From positions 1-11,955 of the forward strand of contig CAYOKA010000066.1 in NCBI GenBank assembly GCA_964404395.1: 11,955 nucleotides of DNA, in the 5' to 3' direction. How positions within the stretch are numbered: the stretch's first letter is position 1; each line of letters starts with the position of its first letter. Shown one piece after another: positions 6,632-11,955 of the stretch. The position numbers were made by a program, and so were the translations under genes. Below the pieces are notes generated by a model, which worked only from the letters and a program-made list of their open reading frames with translations, was not told the DNA's origin and did no database searches. The DNA is from JAAYBT01 sp964404395 (GTDB lineage Bacteria > Bacillota > Clostridia > Acetivibrionales > DTU013).

Positions 6632-6769
6632 TTCAGCCTCCGTTTATCTTGATCGTTACCTATATTATATAAATCTGCTTTATCTATTACTAGGATATAC
6701 TATTTAGAGTATTTCATCAAAGAGAAATGTCAAAGCCGGTGCAACAATACCCGTAAAGCTAATAGCAGC

Positions 6770-7417
6770 TCAGAAACGAATGAATGTGCCTACAACCTTT
6801 CCGATAACCTTAATACTCTCCTTAGTAAGGTCTATGGTTCTTGGCGGATTATCGGGATTTGAACTATGGGGCATCAATGTAACCATATTGTCCGATCTGT
6901 AAAACTTCTTTATAGTGGCATCTTCGTCGTTGACCAGAACAAGAGCTATCTGGCCGCTTTCAACTTCTTTTTGTCGACGTATCATAACAAGCTGTCCATC
7001 AATAATATTTGAAAGGTTCATACTATCACCCTTTACTCGCAGGTAAAAGCATTCACCGGAGGGAACCAGCGTTGAGTCAATAGAAGAGTAGCCTAACAAA
7101 TTTTGTTCGGCATATAGGGGTTCCCCAGCCCTTACTATACCGAGGATGGGCAGTTTATTGGTTTTTCCGGGAGCATATGCGGCGTTGGGTGATTCATTAT
7201 TTTTGGTTTCTCTAATGCTGTTTCTGCAAAGCAGGTAATCAACTGTTACACTGAAAAAATCCGCATACTTTTTAAGGGACTCTATTTCAGGTATTTGCAG
7301 GTTGTTCTCATACCTTGAGATAGAGCTCTTCTTTGTAAAAAACATTTCAGCCAATTGCTGCTGTGTTAACTTTTTCTCCAGTCTCAATTCCTTGAATCTT
7401 TCACCAAAAGAGGCCAA
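6770..7417 (-). CDS. XRE-family regulator with S24 (LexA/CI-like) autopeptidase domain
   Basis: The 215 residues form an N-terminal helix-turn-helix (about 7-61, with LTQQQLAEMFFTKKSSISRYE) joined to a C-terminal S24 peptidase domain. The self-cleavage bond would be Ala97-Gly98 in IVRAGEP. The catalytic dyad is Ser132 (KGDSMN) and Lys170 (DATIKKF). All are present, so RecA-triggered or other induced autocleavage is plausible. It starts at TTG 7417, with GGAG eight bases upstream; no ATG fits. Phage CI repressors and stress regulators such as HdiR share this plan. No phage genes are visible in the window, so a host stress regulator is likelier. A palindrome upstream (7469-7489) could be its operator. 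Confidence 0.9.
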   Translation of the reverse strand: MASFGERFKELRLEKKLTQQQLAEMFFTKKSSISRYENNLQIPEIESLKKYADFFSVTVDYLLCRNSIRETKNNESPNAAYAPGKTNKLPILGIVRAGEPLYAEQNLLGYSSIDSTLVPSGECFYLRVKGDSMNLSNIIDGQLVMIRRQKEVESGQIALVLVNDEDATIKKFYRSDNMVTLMPHSSNPDNPPRTIDLTKESIKVIGKVVGTFIRF

Positions 7418-7437
7418 GCAATCAACTCCCGGAAATA

Positions 7438-7446
7438 ATTATACCA
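7438..7446 (-). promoter_or_regulatory. Extended -10 promoter for the S24 regulator
   Basis: The - strand reads TGGTATAAT, a consensus -10 with a TG extension, 21 bases upstream of the TTG start. No good -35 is seen, as is common for extended -10 promoters. Confidence 0.5.
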
Positions 7447-7468
7447 GAAGTTGCTTATTATGCGCGTT

Positions 7469-7489
7469 ATGTTACCTAGCAGGAAACAT
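7469..7489. promoter_or_regulatory. 21-bp palindromic operator candidate
   Basis: Arms ATGTTaCCT and AGGaAACAT flank a 3-base centre; eight of nine pairs per arm match. It lies upstream of the S24 gene's -10 and just before the divergent + strand promoter, where one bound dimer could control both genes. Binding by the S24 regulator itself is inference. Confidence 0.5.
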
Positions 7490-7504
7490 TTTTGCAAAAT
7501 ACCA

Positions 7505-7532
7505 TTGACGGGATGGCAAAATCCGATACAAT
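7505..7532 (+). promoter_or_regulatory. Promoter for the Spo0E-motif small protein
   Basis: TTGACG (7505-7510) and TACAAT (7527-7532) are 16 bases apart. The start near 7539 leaves a ~90-base leader before the small gene. Confidence 0.6.
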
Positions 7533-7629
7533 AGTAAACAAAGGTTGCCTATCAGACAACTTATTGCGACAAATATTTACATACACCATATTTTGTTGCG
7601 AAAAATTTCATTTAATAGGAGGAAGTAGT

Positions 7630-7779
7630 ATGGATATTTTGGGAATTAGTCAGAGGTTAGATGAGCTAATTCTTTTATATATGAAGGGAGAGGATTGTGA
7701 AACACAAATGGAAGAGCAACGGCAAAAGCTGAATGATGAAATTGATAATAGACCAGAGGAAAATCTAATAGGCTCCTAA
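7630..7779 (+). CDS. 49-residue protein with Spo0E-like SQxLDxLI motif
   Basis: AGGAGG lies eight bases before ATG 7630, so I prefer this start over longer readings of the frame. The product starts MDILGISQRLDELILLYMKG and ends with an acidic tail. The segment SQRLDELILLY matches the SQxLDxLIxxY signature of the Spo0E-like phosphatases (PF09388) that dephosphorylate Spo0A~P in sporulating Firmicutes. However, the family order is helix one, loop, then this signature, while here the signature comes first. A second helix (MEEQRQKLNDEI) resembling the family's first helix follows. It may be a permuted or divergent relative, or an unrelated two-helix peptide. The gene is divergent from the S24 regulator, and its last codons overlap a PAP2 relic on the other strand. 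Confidence 0.6.
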   Translation: MDILGISQRLDELILLYMKGEDCETQMEEQRQKLNDEIDNRPEENLIGS

Positions 7780-7890
7780 GGCGTTTATGATTGTCCCCAG
7801 AAGCCCCCAGAAGGTGCCAAATACTGCGCCGCCCAGAACATCTCGGGGGTAATGCATTATTGTTATATCCAGCTTATAATAAACACTATA
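7765..7890 (-). pseudogene. C-terminal relic of a PAP2-family phosphatase
   Basis: The - strand frame 7890-7765 encodes 41 residues ending at TAG 7767-7765. It contains ITIMHYPRDVLGGAVFG, then a hydrophobic TFWGLLGTIINALGAY end. HYPxDVLGGA is the third conserved motif of PAP2 phosphatases (undecaprenyl-pyrophosphate or lipid phosphatases), with its catalytic His and Asp. It is cut off upstream by an in-frame TAA (7893-7891), and no SGH motif or start is found behind it. Only the tail of the gene remains. From here to 8010 I see no other gene. Confidence 0.65.
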
Positions 7891-8010
7891 TTAGGACACT
7901 AAATATTGGTTACGCCTAAAAAGGCAGTTTCTTGTTTGATTATGAAATCTCTGAAGCTCTTAATTATTGTAACGCCGGAAATCAAGAGTCTGAAAGGGAT
8001 TGTTAAAGTA

Positions 8011-8039
8011 TTGACAATCTGCCGGTGACTTGCTATAAT
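8011..8039 (+). promoter_or_regulatory. Consensus promoter of the oad operon
   Basis: TTGACA (8011-8016) and TATAAT (8034-8039) with exactly 17 bases between them match the sigma-A consensus at all twelve positions. Transcription from about 8046 gives a leader of about 207 bases before oadA. Confidence 0.9.
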
Positions 8040-8124
8040 ATATTATAATCGGATGAATTTTGGCTTTTTTGGATGGACAAAAAACTGTTATTTGGGAGAA
8101 TAAGCTTGATATTTGGGCGTTTTA

Positions 8125-8152
8125 GGATGAAAAGCCTAATGGCTTTTCACCC
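8125..8152 (+). promoter_or_regulatory. Hairpin in the oadA leader
   Basis: TGAAAAGCC (8128-8136) and GGCTTTTCA (8141-8149) pair perfectly over a TAAT loop; flanking GG/CC extend the stem past one mismatch. No T-run follows, so it is not a plain terminator. An upstream TTTTTTG/CAAAAAA pairing in the same leader adds structure. I do not recognise a known riboswitch. It may be a stability or regulatory element. Confidence 0.4.
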
Positions 8153-8252
8153 ATAGTTATATGCCGCAATAACAGGATTATGGTTTAGCAGTTTAAATAG
8201 CCGGACTAGCAATATATATGTAAAAATATTTTATTAAGGAGTTGAAGAGAGT

Positions 8253-9629
8253 ATGAAAGTGAACATTACAGAAACTGTACTACGTGATGCCAATCAGTCG
8301 CTTATTGCCACAAGGATGCCATTTTCGGACTTTGAAGGAGTCTTGGAGACCTTGGATAAAGCAGGCTACTATTCCCTTGAGTGCTGGGGTGGCGCTACCT
8401 TTGATTCATGCCTCAGATATCTGAGCGAGGATCCGTGGGAAAGACTTGAAAAAATCAGGGCAAAGGTTAAAAACACAAAGCTCCAAATGCTGCTGAGGGG
8501 CCAGAATATTCTTGGTTACAAGCATTATCCCGATGACGTGGTCAGAAAGTTTGTGGCTCATTCTGCCAGTAGCGGGATTGATATCTTTAGAATATTTGAT
8601 GCATTGAACGATTTTCGAAATATTGAGGTAGCTGTTGATGAAACACTAAAACAAAAGGCACATGCACAGGGTTGTATTTGCTATACTACCAGCCCCATTC
8701 ACAACTTGGAAAATTATGCAAAGCTTGTGAAACAGCTCGAGCAGATGGGTGTCAACTCCATATGCATTAAGGATATGGCGGGCATCATGGGACCTCAGGA
8801 AGCATACGACCTGATTAAGGCAATAAAGGAAATAGTTAAGCTGCCTGTATTCCTACATACCCATTCAACTACCGGGTTAGGACCGATTACTTTGATTAAA
8901 GCCGTTGAGGCGGGCTGTGATGGCATTGATTGCGCAATATCATCCTACTCAGGCGGAACCTCCCAACCTGCTACGGAAACTCTTAATTATGCTTTGAAGC
9001 AGATGGGTTATTCCACGGGATTAGATGAAAGCATTCTAAAAAAGATAAATGATTATTACAAGCCGCTGAAAGAGAAGCACATATCTTCAGGGCTTATGGA
9101 TGCCTTCGTAATGGGTACTGAAACAGATGCTCTTGTATATCAGGTGCCGGGAGGAATGCTTTCAAATTTGATTGCACAGCTTAAGGCACAAAATGCTATT
9201 GATAGGCTGGAAGAGGTCCTTACTGAAACACCAAATGTAAGGGAGGATCTGGGATATCCGCCGCTGGTTACGCCTATGAGCCAAATGGTAGGTGTTCAGG
9301 CGGTATCAAATGTACTCAATGGAGAAAGATACAAGAATGTCTCCAATGAGATTAAGGCTTACTTTAGAGGCGAATATGGAAGGGCACCGGGCGAAATCAA
9401 TCCTGACCTTATTAAGAATGTTTTAGGCGATGAAAAGCCTATGAAGACCAGGTATGCTGATACGCTGGAGCCTGCATTTGAGAAGACAAAAGCCAAGCTG
9501 AAGGGTATTGCCAGGAGCGATAAGGATGTTCTGTCATACATTGCATTCCCTCAGATTGCAGAGAAGTTCTTTAAGGAAAGAGAAGAGAGAACTGTTACAA
9601 AGGTTAAGTATACTATAGTCAAAAAGTAA
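8253..9629 (+). CDS. oadA: Oxaloacetate decarboxylase alpha subunit (carboxyltransferase), no biotin domain
   Basis: The 458 residues form the HMGL-like TIM barrel plus the conserved carboxylase domain of OadA/PycB. The metal site is visible: Asp12 (TVLRDANQS), Lys173 (CIKDMAG, carbamylated in the family), His202 and His204 (LHTHSTTG). YQVPGGMLSNL and the YGRAPGEINPDL end region are typical. It transfers CO2 from oxaloacetate to biotin on the carrier, leaving pyruvate. The protein stops after the conserved domain; the biotinyl domain of the classic ~590-residue OadA is a separate gene here (10023-10403). AAGGAG lies eleven bases upstream of ATG 8253. The OadB and OadG genes downstream favour a membrane Na+ pump over a soluble pyruvate carboxylase subunit. 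The barrel type excludes methylmalonyl-CoA decarboxylase, whose alpha subunit belongs to another family. Confidence 0.93.
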   Translation: MKVNITETVLRDANQSLIATRMPFSDFEGVLETLDKAGYYSLECWGGATFDSCLRYLSEDPWERLEKIRAKVKNTKLQMLLRGQNILGYKHYPDDVVRKFVAHSASSGIDIFRIFDALNDFRNIEVAVDETLKQKAHAQGCICYTTSPIHNLENYAKLVKQLEQMGVNSICIKDMAGIMGPQEAYDLIKAIKEIVKLPVFLHTHSTTGLGPITLIKAVEAGCDGIDCAISSYSGGTSQPATETLNYALKQMGYSTGLDESILKKINDYYKPLKEKHISSGLMDAFVMGTETDALVYQVPGGMLSNLIAQLKAQNAIDRLEEVLTETPNVREDLGYPPLVTPMSQMVGVQAVSNVLNGERYKNVSNEIKAYFRGEYGRAPGEINPDLIKNVLGDEKPMKTRYADTLEPAFEKTKAKLKGIARSDKDVLSYIAFPQIAEKFFKEREERTVTKVKYTIVKK

Positions 9630-9642
9630 AGGATGGTGCAAT

Positions 9643-9963
9643 ATGTCTGTTGGTGAAAGTGTAGTAGTTGGTTTATTTATTATTGCTTTAGTATTTGCGG
9701 TGCTGGTTATTTTGTACGCCATGATTATGATACTGGCTGCAGTACTGAGGCCTAAGGCCGGTAAAAAGGCAGTTGAAAATAACAGGGATTTAGCGGCTGT
9801 CGCGACAAGCATGGATATGGATGTGGTTCAAACCTCGTCCGGAGCTGTAAAGCTTAGAGGCGTGGATGAGAGAACGGCGGCAATGGTAATGGCTATTGTT
9901 AGCGATGAATCTCATATATCGCTTTCCGAATTGCGCTTCAAATCGATTAGGGCAGTTGAATAG
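9643..9963 (+). CDS. oadG: Sodium-pump decarboxylase gamma subunit (OadG family)
   Basis: A 106-residue protein with one N-terminal membrane helix (about residues 8-36, VGLFIIALVFAVLVILYAM), a basic turn (RPKAGKK) and a small soluble domain ending MVMAIVSDESHISLSELRF. This is the OadG/MmdD plan (PF04277). In the pump it anchors the alpha subunit to the membrane beta subunit and helps assembly. The gene lies 13 bases after oadA and is preceded by AAAGG. The end differs from the short Pro/His-rich tail of enteric OadG but fits the gamma/delta subunits of Clostridia, whose C-terminal AIMAAVSxE-like domain contacts the partner subunits. Confidence 0.88.
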   Translation: MSVGESVVVGLFIIALVFAVLVILYAMIMILAAVLRPKAGKKAVENNRDLAAVATSMDMDVVQTSSGAVKLRGVDERTAAMVMAIVSDESHISLSELRFKSIRAVE

Positions 9964-10022
9964 CAAAATAGCAGATTAAACAGCTTAAAAGCAAAACATT
10001 AAAAGTGCGGGAGGTTTTTGAT

Positions 10023-10403
10023 ATGATATATGAAGTTACTATTAATAACAAAAAATATGAGGTAGAAGTAGAAAAGGGACAGGCAGCCATACTTTCGACA
10101 AAAGATGCTGTAGCTCCTGTTATACAAGCACAAGCTGCTGCCGCAACAGCCCCGGCTCCACAAACAGCCCCTGCTGCTGTGAATATCGGAGGGGGCGAGC
10201 CGATAAAGGCACCAATGCCGGGAAACATTCTGGATATAAAGGTAAGCTCCGGTTCCCAGGTTAAAAAAGGTGATATATTGGTCATTCTCGAAGCAATGAA
10301 GATGGAAAATGAAATCGTTGCGCCAAAGGACGGAGTAGTACAAATTCAAACTGCCAAGGGTTCCACCGTTAACACTGGTGATCTCCTTGCTGTTATACAA
10401 TAG
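10023..10403 (+). CDS. Biotin carrier subunit of the decarboxylase
   Basis: The 126 residues comprise an N-terminal strand pair (MIYEVTINNKKYEVEVEKG), a flexible Ala/Pro-rich linker (about 29-52) and a C-terminal biotinyl-lipoyl domain with biotin on Lys93 in EAMKMEN. It shuttles the carboxyl group from the alpha subunit to the beta subunit, like GcdC/MmdC of other Na+-pumping decarboxylases. I start at ATG 10023, because GGGAGG lies nine bases upstream; a GTG at 10005 in the same frame precedes that site and would spoil the family's usual N-terminus. The Gly/Pro turn residues before the domain (APMPGNI) and the KKGDxLxxLEAMKM block are intact, so it should be a substrate for biotin ligase. 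Confidence 0.93.
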   Translation: MIYEVTINNKKYEVEVEKGQAAILSTKDAVAPVIQAQAAAATAPAPQTAPAAVNIGGGEPIKAPMPGNILDIKVSSGSQVKKGDILVILEAMKMENEIVAPKDGVVQIQTAKGSTVNTGDLLAVIQ

Positions 10404-10416
10404 TGAGGTGAAATAA

Positions 10417-11556
10417 ATGTTTCTGGATGCAATTAGTAATATATTTATGGATTCGGGATTTGCAGCACTTACCTGGCAGCATTGCGTTATGATACTTGTC
10501 GCATGTGTTCTCATATATCTGGCAATTGTCAAGAAATTCGAGCCTCTTCTGTTGCTACCGATTGCTTTTGGCCTTTTGCTTGCAAATCTACCCCTTGCCG
10601 GTCTGATGAGTGGACCCGAGGAAGGCTCCACCGATCCGGGAGGGTTGCTCTATTACCTCTACCAGGGTGTTAAGCTGGGCATATATCCGTCCCTGATATT
10701 CCTTGGAATCGGAACGATGACAGACTTTGGGCCTTTAATTGCAAGGCCGAGCAGTCTCTTAATGGGTGCAGGTGCTCAGTTTGGAATAGGTGCCGCATTT
10801 ATTATTGCTACTGCGCTGGGCTTTAGTCCACAAGAGGCGGGTTCCATCGGCATAATAGGCGGGGCAGACGGACCTACGGCTATATTCATTACTACAAGAC
10901 TTGCTCCTGATCTGTTGCCTGCGATAGCTATAGCGGCATATTCCTATATGGCATTGATACCATTGATACAGCCTCCTATTATGAGGTTGCTTACAACAAA
11001 GAAGGAAAGAGAAATAAAGATGGAACAGCTGCGAGAGGTGTCAAAGCTGGAGAGAATTGTTTTCCCGATTGCTGTTACAATATTCTGCGTTTTACTTCTT
11101 CCGTCGGTTGCTCCCTTAATCGGTATGCTGATGCTTGGCAATCTCTTTAGGGAATCAGGCGTAGTTGAAAGACTTTCGGAAACAGCCCAAAATGCATTAA
11201 TCAATATTGTGACAATTTTCCTTGGTGTTACTGTTGGAGCGACTGCGAATGCAGAGAGATTTTTAAAGCCTGAGACGCTGATGATTATTGGACTTGGATT
11301 GCTTGCTTTCATGTTCAGTACCGTTGGCGGACTGCTTATTGGTAAAGTAATGTGCTTGTTGTCAGGTGGTAAAATTAATCCTCTGATTGGTTCTGCCGGA
11401 GTATCTGCTGTCCCCATGGCAGCAAGGGTATCCCAGGTAGAGGGTCAGAAGGCAGATCCGACAAACTATTTGCTCATGCATGCTATGGGACCGAACGTCG
11501 CAGGCGTTATTGGTTCTGCTGTTGCAGCCGGTGTCTTACTGGCATTGTTTGGATAA
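10417..11556 (+). CDS. oadB: Sodium-pump decarboxylase beta subunit (carboxybiotin decarboxylase, Na+ channel)
   Basis: This 379-residue integral membrane protein belongs to the OadB/GcdB/MmdB family (PF03977). It decarboxylates carboxybiotin and couples this to export of Na+. GGADGPTAIF carries Asp151. Tyr177, Asn321, Gly325 and Ser330 (NPLIGSAGVSAVPMAAR) follow at the same mutual spacing as Asp203, Tyr229, Asn373, Gly377 and Ser382 of Klebsiella OadB (numbers from memory), the residues tied to Na+ and proton handling. It is shorter than the Klebsiella protein mainly before the Asp motif. GAGGTGAA precedes ATG 10417, and the carrier gene ends 13 bases upstream. The last gene of the operon, it is followed at once by a large inverted repeat. 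Confidence 0.95.
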   Translation: MFLDAISNIFMDSGFAALTWQHCVMILVACVLIYLAIVKKFEPLLLLPIAFGLLLANLPLAGLMSGPEEGSTDPGGLLYYLYQGVKLGIYPSLIFLGIGTMTDFGPLIARPSSLLMGAGAQFGIGAAFIIATALGFSPQEAGSIGIIGGADGPTAIFITTRLAPDLLPAIAIAAYSYMALIPLIQPPIMRLLTTKKEREIKMEQLREVSKLERIVFPIAVTIFCVLLLPSVAPLIGMLMLGNLFRESGVVERLSETAQNALINIVTIFLGVTVGATANAERFLKPETLMIIGLGLLAFMFSTVGGLLIGKVMCLLSGGKINPLIGSAGVSAVPMAARVSQVEGQKADPTNYLLMHAMGPNVAGVIGSAVAAGVLLALFG

Positions 11557-11655
11557 GGCTTTTGCGATGTTACCATAATATTGTTCAGCAGCACAATATA
11601 TAGTGACGCAATATATTGTGCTGTGGGACTCAAAACATGTTACATCGCAAATGCC
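11557..11655. repeat. Nested inverted repeat abutting oadB
   Basis: The outer arms are GGC-t-TTTGCGATGT-t-AC (11557-11573) and GT-t-ACATCGCAAA-t-GCC (11639-11655), with 15 pairs and two mismatches. Inside is a perfect 13-bp stem, CAGCACAATATAT (11589-11601) and ATATATTGTGCTG (11611-11623), with a nine-base loop. The element begins at the first base after the oadB stop. It can fold in RNA from either strand and may act as an end-of-operon structure, but it lacks the T-run of a normal terminator. It may also be a small MITE-like repeat. Confidence 0.7.
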
Positions 11656-11705
11656 CTTTGGATAGGATGATGCGACGAGCTTTGCTTGTTTTCTACAAGA
11701 GAATA

Positions 11706-11852
11706 ACTTGGTTTAGCCATGGCCTAATAACGAGCACAATCAGATTCTTTGAAGCCCCCGCATTCGGTGCATAGGGCGCAATCACTCAGTGAAAATGCAA
11801 AATAGTAGCCATCCACAAAGGCTTGGCTCTCTATGGCAAAGGAAACATCCAT
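11706..11852 (-). pseudogene. DUF2284-like metal-binding protein fragment with in-frame stop
   Basis: On the - strand from ATG 11852 the frame reads IESQAFVDGYYFAFSLSD, then CALCTECGGFKESDCARY, then TAG (11726-11724), then AMAKPS. This fits, as I recall it, the DUF2284 pattern LEReaFxxGYxxAfxL...CxLCxxC......CRxPxxARPS, with the stop replacing a residue between the last Cys and the KPS. The frame stays open upstream to the window edge, but that part (rich in Ile/Tyr/Phe) does not look like the family, and no good start or ribosome-binding site is seen. I take it as a decayed gene. Between 11656 and 11705 I see nothing else. Confidence 0.5.
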
Positions 11853-11955
11853 GCTATTATAATATATAATATAGCAGAATTTCAGGCAAAGGAATATGGC
11901 TGTTATGTCAATTGAAGGACGGAATTTTCTATGGTAATATGCTATTATGTAAATA

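Noticed and set aside
6721..6735. TTGACA on the - strand upstream of cdd as a promoter.
   Set aside because: No acceptable -10 at 16-18 bases; the nearby TATAAT (6669-6664) has no matching -35.
7565..7602. Two near matches to Spo0A boxes (TTGTCGCA on the - strand; TTGCGAA on the + strand) upstream of the Spo0E-motif gene.
   Set aside because: Each has a mismatch in the core TGNCGAA and they lie downstream of the best promoter; too weak to claim.
7942..8028. 28-codon frame MKSLKLLIIVTPEIKSLKG... upstream of oadA.
   Set aside because: No ribosome-binding site, and it covers the consensus oad promoter.
10005..10022. GTG start six codons upstream for the biotin carrier.
   Set aside because: The GGGAGG ribosome-binding site lies after this GTG and fits ATG 10023.
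8253..10403. Pyruvate carboxylase (PycB plus biotin carrier) instead of oxaloacetate decarboxylase.
   Set aside because: OadG and OadB genes in the same operon indicate a membrane Na+ pump; no biotin carboxylase gene is present.
1..11955. CRISPR arrays, tRNA/rRNA genes, transposases, toxin-antitoxin or defence operons.
   Set aside because: None seen on reading both strands; the repeats present are coding repeats or palindromes.

Overview
The window looks like chromosomal DNA of an anaerobic, low-to-moderate GC Clostridia (Firmicutes). The grounds are strong purine-rich Shine-Dalgarno sites, frequent GTG and TTG starts, near-consensus sigma-A promoters, an M-box (ykoK) riboswitch, and a four-gene sodium-pumping oxaloacetate decarboxylase with a separate biotin carrier. 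This is inferred from gene content; no taxonomic marker gene is present.

Layout. (1) 1-2006, + strand: the end of a periplasmic-type binding protein, a FecCD/BtuC permease and its ATPase form a tightly packed iron-siderophore/heme/cobalamin importer. The relic of a fourth gene (2006-2145) follows, coupled to the ATPase stop. (2) 2259-4314, + strand: an HxxxDG acyltransferase of the condensation/alcohol-acetyltransferase superfamily, then a zinc-ribbon protein with six membrane segments (DUF6320-like), behind their own promoter. (3) 4444-4668: a small protein made almost wholly of 14-residue repeats. A bidirectional terminator at about 4733-4783 closes this side. (4) 6184-4822, - strand: a CorA-type Mg2+ transporter with an elaborate leader: promoter, M-box aptamer, antiterminator/terminator switch, a 34-codon leader ORF with a near-perfect Shine-Dalgarno site, and a second set of mutually exclusive helices, one of which can hide the corA ribosome-binding site. 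(5) 7417-6242, - strand: an XRE-S24 (LexA/CI-like) self-cleaving regulator and cytidine deaminase. (6) 7469-7779: a 21-bp palindromic operator candidate between divergent promoters, and a 49-residue protein carrying a Spo0E-like SQxLDxLI motif. The C-terminal relic of a PAP2 phosphatase runs antiparallel behind it. (7) 8011-11556, + strand: a consensus promoter, a ~207-nt leader and the operon oadA-oadG-biotin carrier-oadB. (8) 11557-11955: a large nested inverted repeat abutting the oadB stop, then a DUF2284-like pseudogene fragment on the - strand.

How the parts work together. In the oad operon the alpha subunit moves CO2 from oxaloacetate to the biotin carrier, the small gamma subunit anchors the complex, and the beta subunit couples decarboxylation of carboxybiotin to Na+ export. 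The CorA leader appears to combine Mg2+-sensed transcription termination with a possible translation-coupled attenuator; this is the most unusual arrangement I see. Three gene relics in 12 kb point to local gene decay.
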